Assembly: GCA_014084085.1 (NCBI GenBank) | Contig: NPFB01000001.1 | Span: 1-14,513, forward strand | Reading direction: 5' to 3' | DNA: 14,513 nt | DNA from: Hondaea fermentalgiana | Taxonomy: Eukaryota > Sar > Bigyra > Thraustochytrida > Thraustochytriidae | Shown: positions 1 to 9,300 of the stretch, one piece after another | How the letters are laid out: each line of letters begins with the position of its first letter | Position numbering within the stretch: position 1 is the stretch's first letter | The notes under the pieces: generated by a model | What the model was told of the DNA's origin: nothing | The model's input: only the letters and a program-made list of their open reading frames with translations | Databases searched by the model: none | Translations under genes and position numbers: made by a program

Positions 1-258
1 CGCGTGCACGCGGCCGGCTGTCTGCACGGCGACGTGGCGCTGCGCAACTTTGTCCTCTGCCCCGACACGGGCGCCGTGCGTGTGATCGACTTTGCTCGCG
101 CCGAGCTGGTGCAGGCAAAGTCGTCCGGGGCGAAAGACGCCGCCGCGGCTGAGATGGCCGAGCTCCGGGAATGTCTCGGGCTCGCGCCGGCGGACGTCTC
201 CTCGCAGTCTCAGCCGGGTCCGGGGCAAGCCTCCTCTAGCACTCGCGACTCGGCATGA
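1..258 (+). CDS. 3' end of a protein kinase-like gene (partial)
   Basis: The frame is open from the first base of the window, so the gene begins upstream and only its last 85 codons are seen. Near the start it reads HGDVALRNFVL, which fits the catalytic loop of protein-kinase-like folds (HGD followed four residues later by N). Further on is VIDFARAEL, which fits the metal-binding DFG-type position with DFA in place of DFG. The tail of about 45 residues is rich in Ala, Ser, Gln and Pro and looks disordered. The HGD form (rather than HRD) is common in atypical and fungal-type kinase-like families and in small-molecule phosphotransferases, so the substrate cannot be told. The stop TGA is at 256-258. 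The kinase-like fold is fairly well supported; the exact family is not. Confidence 0.6.
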   Translation, partial: RVHAAGCLHGDVALRNFVLCPDTGAVRVIDFARAELVQAKSSGAKDAAAAEMAELRECLGLAPADVSSQSQPGPGQASSSTRDSA

Positions 259-264
259 AAAATG

Positions 265-348
265 AAAAGTAATGTAGCATAATGTAATGTATTATGTAAT
301 AGAATGGAATGGAATGATTCATCAACCTGGCTGCTTGCTAGGCACTCA
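265..348. repeat. Imperfect direct repeat, copy 1
   Basis: This stretch begins with AAAAGTAATGTAGC and ends with CAACCTGGCTGCTTGCT followed by a GGCAC element. The same two blocks, in the same order, recur at 674-728. Copy 1 carries an extra AT-rich insert of TAATGTA-like and GGAAT-like short repeats between the blocks, so it is longer. It lies directly after the stop of the kinase-like gene, and on the minus strand directly after the stop of the remnant at 353-588. It may therefore be a duplicated 3' flank. Its function is unknown. Confidence 0.7.
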
Positions 349-352
349 CAAC

Positions 353-588
353 TCACTTCCAGTACTTGTCGAGGATCTCGCTGAAGCCCAGCATGGTGCT
401 GATCTTCTTCTTGGCCAGCATCAGCTCGCGGATCTCCTTTTGGATGATGACGAGGTTCTTGATCTTGTTGTTGAGCGGCTCGACCGCGTTGTTGCGCTGT
501 TGCGGATTGACGTGAGCACCTTGAGCTGCTTTATTAAGCGTCGAAGTACGACTCGACCTTTTCCGCCCTTTACCTCGCTCTTGTTCAT
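353..588 (-). pseudogene. Probable frame-shifted small gene, coiled-coil-like C-terminus
   Basis: On the minus strand, 355-490 reads as a well-formed helical, charged peptide (for example VEPLNNKIKNLVIIQKE and KKKISTMLGFSEILDKYWK) with almost every third codon base G or C, ending at TGA (355-353). Upstream, the same codon signature continues but in other frames: LIKQLKVLTSIRN at about 535-496, and EKVESYFD at about 563-540. A near-perfect 8-bp tandem duplication around 489-504 and a 1-base shift near 532-539 would account for the breaks. An ATG at 588 opens the frame that holds the middle segment. The simplest reading is a small gene broken by indels. Alternatives are a short spliced gene or a living 50-100 codon gene with an unusual start. 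I do not recognise the family. Confidence 0.45.
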
Positions 589-1050
589 TCGTCAAAATGC
601 CAAAGCGTAGTAGGCTATTGGCGCCTCGGAAGAGAAAAAGGGAAATGTCATACAATCATCAGCCAAGTGCTCTAAAAGTAATGTAGCGGAACGGAATCAC
701 TCGCCAACCTGGCTGCTTGCTCGGCACCTCTTGCCAAGACGAGAGTCACCCCACAAGGATCGATCAAGGGTAGAATCCCCCCCATAAATGAGGGGGCACT
801 TAGTAGGTATAGATGGCCTGCTGAAAAATAGCTTTTTTTTATTTTCGATTTTCCGGTTTGGTCGCGTTGAGGTCACGGGAGCTTTTGCTGCCACTACCAC
901 TGTGCCGCTGCCACCCACTGCCACTCTCAGCTAGCTTTGTCAGTGAGCCATGGCGGTTTCTACCGGAGAACTCGCCACACATTCGCGCATGTTGTGTTGG
1001 TGCGCGGCGCGTGCGCCAATGCTACGAGCGCCACTGGCGATAGGCCTATA
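589..1050. other. Intergenic stretch without a supported gene
   Basis: No frame here looks coding. It contains the second copy of the direct repeat (674-728), a short C5/G5 hairpin with an 8-nt loop at 779-796, a T8 tract near 833-840, a run of degenerate CCACTG-like hexamers at about 888-930, and a GC-rich dyad GGCGC-GT-GCGCC near 1006-1017. None can be given a function from sequence alone. Confidence 0.5.
674..728. repeat. Imperfect direct repeat, copy 2
   Basis: This is the second, shorter copy of the 265-348 repeat. It opens with the identical 14-mer AAAAGTAATGTAGC and ends with the identical 17-mer CAACCTGGCTGCTTGCT, then CGGCAC. The two copies bracket the probable gene remnant at 353-588, which suggests a local segmental duplication followed by decay. 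Confidence 0.65.
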
Positions 1051-1116
1051 CTCTGATTTTTTTTTTTTCCGTCTCCTTTCCCTCGTCCTTTCCCTCGTTC
1101 TTTCCAATCAGAGATC
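1051..1116 (+). promoter_or_regulatory. T-tract and pyrimidine leader with 8-bp inverted repeat before the methyltransferase start
   Basis: CTCTGATT (1051-1058) and AATCAGAG (1106-1113) are perfect reverse complements. They bracket a run of T followed by a pyrimidine-only tract built from about 2.5 units of CTTTCCCTCGT/C (period 12). The ATG begins three bases after the right arm. This is most likely core promoter or 5' UTR. The paired arms could bring a stem close to the start codon if transcription begins upstream of 1051. A second long T-tract lies upstream of the giant minus-strand gene (13104-13090), so T-tracts may be a general promoter feature here; that is inference. Confidence 0.45.
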
Positions 1117-3198
1117 ATGACCTCGCCGCTGCTGCGTACGCGAAAGCGAGCGCTGGGGACGATCTCGAATGACGCTCAACGCACGCACCCCTTGTACCTT
1201 TCCGCTCCGCGCGGGACAGGCAAGACTGTTGCGTGTTGCGTGGCTCTAGCAAGATGTATTGCGTCTCACGACGTTGAGGCGGCACCGACCTGGATCGTGG
1301 CTGCGGCGCAGCCACAAGTCCGCACGGAGCTTCGCGCGACAAGAGAAGAGGTGCTGCGTGCTGCGTCGTTCTTTGAGGCCGCTCTTGCGGCCTGCCAGAC
1401 TCGGGACGAGGCTGACGCTCGCGCTGTCGAAGTATGGCAGGCCACCAAAAAAAAGTGGCTCGCCCTATCTCCAGGACAAAGCGTGCCATATCCTCGCATC
1501 GCCGTGCTGTGCTACCCAATCTGCACTGCGCTCTTGCACAGTCTCTTTCTTGCACGTATCTTGCACGATCGGCTGCCCCAATGGAGGAAACACCGCGTTG
1601 TAGCACTCTGCGCTGGTTCCGGTGCCGAGGCAGTTGCCCTTGCAATGAATGAGGACTGTCAGGCTCACATTGATGTGGTGGACATCCTCCCTGCCTGGAA
1701 CGAACTCACATCTCATCTCGTCCAGTCCAACCACGCAACCAAGGATAGCAGGCCAAACGGGACCTACCATACGCTCGACCTTTTGAGCAAAGATGCCATA
1801 AAGGCGTTGCAGGATCTCATCCAAGGTGCGGACCTTGTAACTCTCATGTATGGCCTCACAGAACTTGTAGACCATGATAGAGCTGCAGCGCGGCGCTGTA
1901 TCGAGTCAATTGTATCAAATCTCGCACCAAATTCAGCGTTTGTGATTGTGGACCCCAAAAAAACGTGCTTTGGAAAGGACGCTTGGCTCGATGGCATTCC
2001 TGCTGTGCAATCCTGTCAGGCTCTTGTTGCCGAAGACATCAAGTTTACCATGCAGAGAGAACACGTGGAGCAAAGTGTTCTCGCCGAATGGGCCCAAAAC
2101 TTTGGCTTAATCTACAATGACGACATCAAGCTCTCCATGCACGTATGGCTCCGCATCTACCAGCCAAGATGTGTAAAAATACCCCAGAGCGTCCGTCCAC
2201 CAGACGTCAAGAGCTCGCTTGCACTCTACGTTACGTACACGAGCGCGCAGCAAGATAATGTCGTGGACTGGCTGCAGCGCATCAATTCTCGGCTGCGCGT
2301 TTTCACGCTCGCAGTCACGGACGCGAGCGTGGTACCAGAGGACCAGGATAGTGCTGTTTGGCACTTGGCAAGTGCCTTAGAGTCGCGACCAGAGGTTTGG
2401 GATGGCGTTGCCGTTCTCACGCTTGCTCAAGTAAAGGTTGTCGCATCTGCGAACTCTCACCATGGTGAGCGCCTTTGTCAAGCCTTTCGCGATCTCAGCA
2501 AATGTACAGTTTTTGATGACGCCCAATGGTATCTAAATTTTCGCAAGGCTGCAGACTGGACGCGAGCTCTCATTGCTTTGCGCCGTGTCGTCGCATCGCG
2601 TTCAGCAGTTTGTATTGTCTGCTGTCCCGACGAGCGATTCCTGGACCGCGCCAATGAGATCTTTGCACCAACGTCCGTCACCTGCGTGGTTGACGCGCTC
2701 GGACTCGAAGTTCCACCTTGCAAGAATTCGGGTGAGCTCGAGTCACACCTTGCGAAATGGGTCTCTTCCTCCTTCGGCTGCACGCTCGATTTGTGTCACA
2801 CAAAAGGAGAGTGCAAGGGCTTCATCGATCCTGTTTCCGCCGTTACTGTCTTCACAGCCAAACCTCCGCGCGATGCTGCGACAAGGGGCAGGACGCTGGC
2901 TTTCAAGTCCCTTCAATTGGACCCTGCACCGTTCCTGCCGAGCACGCGCGACATCGTCCTTCACCTTCCTCGCCCTGTCCCCGGCCCTCGTCTTGCCGAT
3001 CTCTGTTCGCTGGCTGCCTTTCGCCTCGCTTCCCTTTCCTCCACCTCTTCTCCTCCTCCTCCTCCTCCTCCTTCTTCTTCTTCTTCTTCGTCGTCAAACG
3101 ACAGGGTCTCGAGCGCGGTCCGCGTGCATGTGCACCTCGCCCAAGCTCCCTGTCAGGCCGCGGCCGCGCCGGCGACCAAAAAGCACAAAAAGGCCTAA
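1117..3198 (+). CDS. SAM-dependent methyltransferase, possibly Bmt6-like 25S rRNA uridine-N3 methyltransferase
   Basis: This is a 693-residue intronless frame. Residues about 159-285 carry a class I Rossmann methyltransferase core: the glycine-rich motif I VVALCAGSGAEAVAL (161-175), an acidic end of strand 2 in IDVVDI (Asp189), a motif near Asp221, DLVTLMYGLTEL (239-250) at the motif IV position, and NSAFVIVDPKK (272-282). The order and wording (glycine-rich GSGAE, VVDI..W, then DLVTLxYxxxEL) recall the fungal 25S rRNA uridine methyltransferase family around Bmt6, from memory and unchecked. The N-terminus has a P-loop-like APRGTGKT (30-37) with no evident Walker B. Residues 360-600 form a second, unrecognised region. 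The C-terminus has P7 then S8 (646-660) and ends in KKHKKA, a possible nuclear or nucleolar signal. The start is the first ATG after the pyrimidine leader. The fold is well supported; the substrate is tentative. Confidence 0.72.
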   Translation: MTSPLLRTRKRALGTISNDAQRTHPLYLSAPRGTGKTVACCVALARCIASHDVEAAPTWIVAAAQPQVRTELRATREEVLRAASFFEAALAACQTRDEADARAVEVWQATKKKWLALSPGQSVPYPRIAVLCYPICTALLHSLFLARILHDRLPQWRKHRVVALCAGSGAEAVALAMNEDCQAHIDVVDILPAWNELTSHLVQSNHATKDSRPNGTYHTLDLLSKDAIKALQDLIQGADLVTLMYGLTELVDHDRAAARRCIESIVSNLAPNSAFVIVDPKKTCFGKDAWLDGIPAVQSCQALVAEDIKFTMQREHVEQSVLAEWAQNFGLIYNDDIKLSMHVWLRIYQPRCVKIPQSVRPPDVKSSLALYVTYTSAQQDNVVDWLQRINSRLRVFTLAVTDASVVPEDQDSAVWHLASALESRPEVWDGVAVLTLAQVKVVASANSHHGERLCQAFRDLSKCTVFDDAQWYLNFRKAADWTRALIALRRVVASRSAVCIVCCPDERFLDRANEIFAPTSVTCVVDALGLEVPPCKNSGELESHLAKWVSSSFGCTLDLCHTKGECKGFIDPVSAVTVFTAKPPRDAATRGRTLAFKSLQLDPAPFLPSTRDIVLHLPRPVPGPRLADLCSLAAFRLASLSSTSSPPPPPPPSSSSSSSSNDRVSSAVRVHVHLAQAPCQAAAAPATKKHKKA
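3044..3089. repeat. 46-nt pure pyrimidine (TCC)n(TTC)n tract inside the methyltransferase gene
   Basis: The plus strand is pyrimidine only across 46 bases, made of consecutive TCC then TTC triplets. In frame it encodes the proline then serine homopolymers near the C-terminus. Triplet arrays like this commonly vary in length between alleles, and a mirror-like polypyrimidine tract can form triplex DNA. Because it lies about 380 bp upstream of the PRP43 start, a role in that promoter is possible but not shown. Confidence 0.8.
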
Positions 3199-3362
3199 AC
3201 GCCGGAGCCAAGCGCAAAGGTCTCTTCTGGGAACTCCCCGCTTCACGGGCCAGTCATTGGCAGACCCAGGCGCGAGGGACCCGCGTCCACTGGCCGCGAC
3301 TCGCCGCCAGCAGACCAGCGAACGCGACGGGCGGACGCGGCGAGCGCAGCGAGCGAGGCTAG

Positions 3363-5615
<2,253 letters not shown>

Positions 5616-5701
5616 GTGCAAAGGTGCATGAGTATAGTATACACACAAACACCGGGACCGGTTTTTCTTTGCATGTCTTGTCTTCTCTTTTGAACTTTTC
5701 G

Positions 5702-6024
5702 CAGCACCTGACTGCACGCTTGATCAGGCACTCTTGGTTCTCAGTCCAGTGAAAAGTGAGGGGCAAATTGAGAAGCAGTCAGGGTGACATGGTGAGCGTC
5801 CTTTTTTCCCAGCACCCGACTGCACGCTTGATCAGGCACTCTTGATTCTTAGTCCAGTGGAAAGTGAGGGGCAAATTGAGAAGCAGTCAGGGTGACATGG
5901 TGAGCGTCCTTTTTTCCCAGCACCCGACTGCACGCTTGATCAGGCACTCTTGATTCTTAGTCCAGTGGAAAGTGAGGGGCAAATTGAGAAGCAGTCAGGG
6001 TGACATGGTGAGCGTCCTTTTTTC
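5702..6024. repeat. Three tandem 108-bp repeats with internal stem and terminal T6
   Basis: Units start at 5702, 5810 and 5918. Copies 2 and 3 are identical over essentially the whole unit; copy 1 differs at about four positions. In copies 2 and 3, CACCC-GACTGC near the left end can pair with GCAGTC-A-GGGTG near the right end, giving 11 base pairs with one bulged A around a 59-nt loop. In copy 1 a C-to-T change in the left arm still allows 11 pairs with the bulge moved. Each unit then ends GAGCGTCC and T6. The array sits between the convergent ends of PRP43 and the giant IQ gene, so it may lie in a 3' UTR. No gene is seen in 6025-6224 beyond it. Confidence 0.9.
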
Positions 6025-6224
6025 TTGCCCTTCCACAAAGCCCCCCAAAATTTCGAGTTTTGCGACGCTCATCTAGATATCAGAGTCTCTCCAAACAACG
6101 CTGTAAAGCTTGTGTACTTCCTGCACTTGATGTTGTTGATTCGGCCAACACCAAATTTTAACTCTTCACCGAGACGTCTGCGCGATTTGGAACAAACAAG
6201 GACGAAAAGAAAGAGTACGTCAAC

Positions 6225-6317
6225 GACAAAATCGCATCGATAAACAATGGAATCTACTACGAACCTTGGCCGGACAAAATCGCATCGATAAACAGTGGAA
6301 TCTACAAACCTTGGCCG
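6225..6317. repeat. 48/45-bp tandem duplication covering the stop codon of the giant IQ gene
   Basis: Copy 1 (6225-6272) and copy 2 (6273-6317) both begin GACAAAATCGCATCGATAAA and end CCTTGGCCG, with one base change near the middle and a 3-base gap near CTAC. Copy 2 contains the last codons and the TAG (6304-6302) of the minus-strand gene. Copy 1 repeats the same SGQG codons and has two in-frame TAG triplets (6259-6254). The duplication keeps the reading frame, so readthrough of the first stop would add only 14 residues. This looks like a recent tandem duplication of the gene's 3' end. Confidence 0.85.
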
Positions 6318-9300
6318 GACTTCGTCTCGAAATCCGCAAGATCGACACGTGTGTGCCGTTTTCGTTGGCCTTTACGATGAATACGCGTCGAGCACGCCTT
6401 GCACAAATGATCTCGACACGACTCGCAGTACACAGCAGCCACCTGGCGCTCGCACTCAACACAAACAGGGCAACCAGCCTGGTACGCTGTCCAGGCGTGC
6501 TCGCGACGTCTGCCGCGCCCATGGAGCCGACGGAAACATGCAAGACAGTAAAAGTCCTCACAATCGTTGCAGCGCCGGATTCCTGGACCTTGGCATTGGC
6601 TACAGACAAGTCCTGGGCCACTTGTGCCAGCTTCAACCTGCGCAGTGGACGAAGCAGGTGCGCGAAAGCTATGCCTTGCCATGGCGGCACCGCCAGATCC
6701 GTGCACTTCTGCAAAGCAGTCAAAGCAAAACTCTCGGTTGACACCATTCTTGGTGACACATTCCTCGCACAAACGCACTGCCTCATGTTGGCGGCAAACA
6801 AAGCACTTGCCCTCGGGCACGGGAATGTCGTCCGGATGCGGGGGCCACCACCCATACGGCTTGTATGGTTCGCGCGGTGGATGCCATTGCGATTTGTCCG
6901 TGCTATTGTCAAAATAGTACATCATATCCTCCTTTGGATCAAAGAGCTCCTCCCACGAAGAGTGATATTGCGCGTGACGCAGACGCAAGAGCTTGCGCGC
7001 AGCATATTGTCGCCAAGCGCACTGCACAAGAGTAATGTTGGAACGGTACCATGCCGCAACCTCGCGCCACTGCATGAGATTCCGATAGTCTCGATACACG
7101 CGCTGCACGCGCACGGCCATCTTTTCCCACGCCAGCGCACGCTCGAGTGTTTCGCGCATGGCAAATGCCGCCATGGCTTCCCGTGGCCACGGCCGTCGAC
7201 AAAGCCATGGACCGGGTGGCTGGCCTTCTTCAGGCTTGGACAAGAGTGTTTGCGCCCTCTCCATCAGCTCGCGAAGCTCCCCATGAAGTTTTTCCAGCTT
7301 CATGTTGGCAGCAATGATCATGATGCGCCGACTCGCTCCCAGCATCAAGTAAAAGGCCGCCTCCTGGTCTTGCGGCGTGCTCGTCGTTGGCAAGTTGAAC
7401 ACCTCGTCCTGCAATTGTACCGTGGCAAGCGAAGGCTTGCCCTTGTACTTTGCCAAATGCGTCTCAAGCTGGCACATTGTAATGGGCATGTCCGAAAGTT
7501 GCGCAGCTTGTGCAGCAAACTTGAGCGCCCGTGCCCCCTGCGAAGGGTAGTGCGACAAAAAAAGGGCCTCAATGGCGTCTGCCTCGCGCAAAAGACAGAG
7601 CTTCTCCTCGGGCACCTTTTCGCTCGCCATAATCGCAGACACATGATCCTCGCGCTTGATGCCGAACCAGGCCAGACGGTCTCGCGTCCAAGGGAGAGCC
7701 TGCGCTTCCATGAGCGATCGAAAACGTTGACGGGTGCGCTTTTCAACGCTTCGTTGCTCCACGAGAACGTCTCGCACAATCTCGTGCAGGCCGCGTCGTG
7801 CAAGCCAAATCTCGACGCTCACCCCCTCCGACGCGGGATACTCGAAACATGCCGTGGTCGCAGCCTTGGCAATTGCCATTTCCGCCACTTGACGCACCCC
7901 CTCGCTACGCAGCGCCTCGATAAAGGCGCATCGGCCTCGCCAACCACGATACACGCGCTGGATTATGCCGGCAGCAACTTGTTCCTCCCACACAAACGTC
8001 GGCCGCGCCCAAACGGTGTCAAAGCTCGTGTCGTGTACATAAAACGTACGGCCATACCCATCGCGCTTCGCCCGCCAGCCAAAAGGCATGTCCACAAAGG
8101 TGTACACCGCCGACACGCCAACAGGCACATGCAATCGAGCCCGTACGGATGCAGCATCTTCGTGACTTGTTTTTGCTCGTTCGAGCAGACGCTCGGCATG
8201 CTCGCGAGCAGCGTCAAGCCGCGCCTCGCGCCTCGTGCGTCGCGCGAGATGGCCCCGTGTAAGAGCTGCCAAGCGAGTCGCTGCTCTTGCTTCCTCGCGC
8301 AGTCTCGCCTTGAGGTCATACGAAAGAGAAGTCGCCTCAGGATCAGTAAAAAGTGTGAGAACATGCGGCAGTCGAGTCTCTACAAATGCGCGGACCTCAC
8401 ATTGTCGCGAGTACGCGTCCTCGGCAAGCATTTCTGCAGCGACCTTTTGCAACTCAAGCGCAGGAGCATCCTCCAAATGCATGGCCTGACGTTCCAAGTC
8501 AGCAAGCGAGTCACGGAGCCCTGCATGTCCTGGAAGCCGACACTTGAATCGCAAACGTCCCGTTTCCTCGTCCCGAATTGCGCCCCAATGCGCGAGAATA
8601 GACCCCGGGGTATCAAAAGACACGTCTCGTTTCCCCGTCTTGACCATGGCGTACCACGCGTCGCCGGGCTCGCGACCCCTGTCGCGCCGGGCTGCAGAGG
8701 CTTCGACGGCCTGAATGGCATTCGCCAGAGCTTCCTGAGCCTCGCCAAGTCGCAGTGCGGCAAGCTCAAGCTTGACATCAGCGTCTCGGCATGCATCCTT
8801 CCACGACAGAGGCTTCCGCCGCCACGAGGGAAACATGGGAATCTTTTGCGCCTCGCTATCATCCATGACCGTCTCGAGACGTACACGGAAAGTCACCAAA
8901 TTCAGACGTTCATGTGCAAGGTCTTCCCACGCGCGCTGTCGTGCGGCCATTTCTTCCTGACGACGTCGCGCTTCTTCAAGGGCACGTCGAAAATTGCGGG
9001 CTGCACGACCGCGCACAAGAAGCTGCATCTTGCGTGCGGCCACGTCCTCCTCAAAAGTGTACACGGGTCGTTCCCAGACGGCCTCGGCGGTCCCATTTTC
9101 ATCCGTATAATAATATGCCTGCGCGTACTCGTCCCACACCTCGAGATATCCAAAACGGGTAATCTTCGCAAGACCCTGCTCGACCTCGTAGCGCGCCAGC
9201 GCCTGGAGGTACTCTTCGTACTCGCGTGCTTCCTTTTCGCGCTCAAGTTGCCAGTTTTTCCGCAAAATTCCGCCTTCGAGCAAGTCTTCCCGGTATCGCT

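Noticed and set aside
697..924. Minus-strand 75-codon frame in the first intergenic gap
   Set aside because: There is no codon-position bias or recognisable motif; it spans the direct repeat and a T8 tract.
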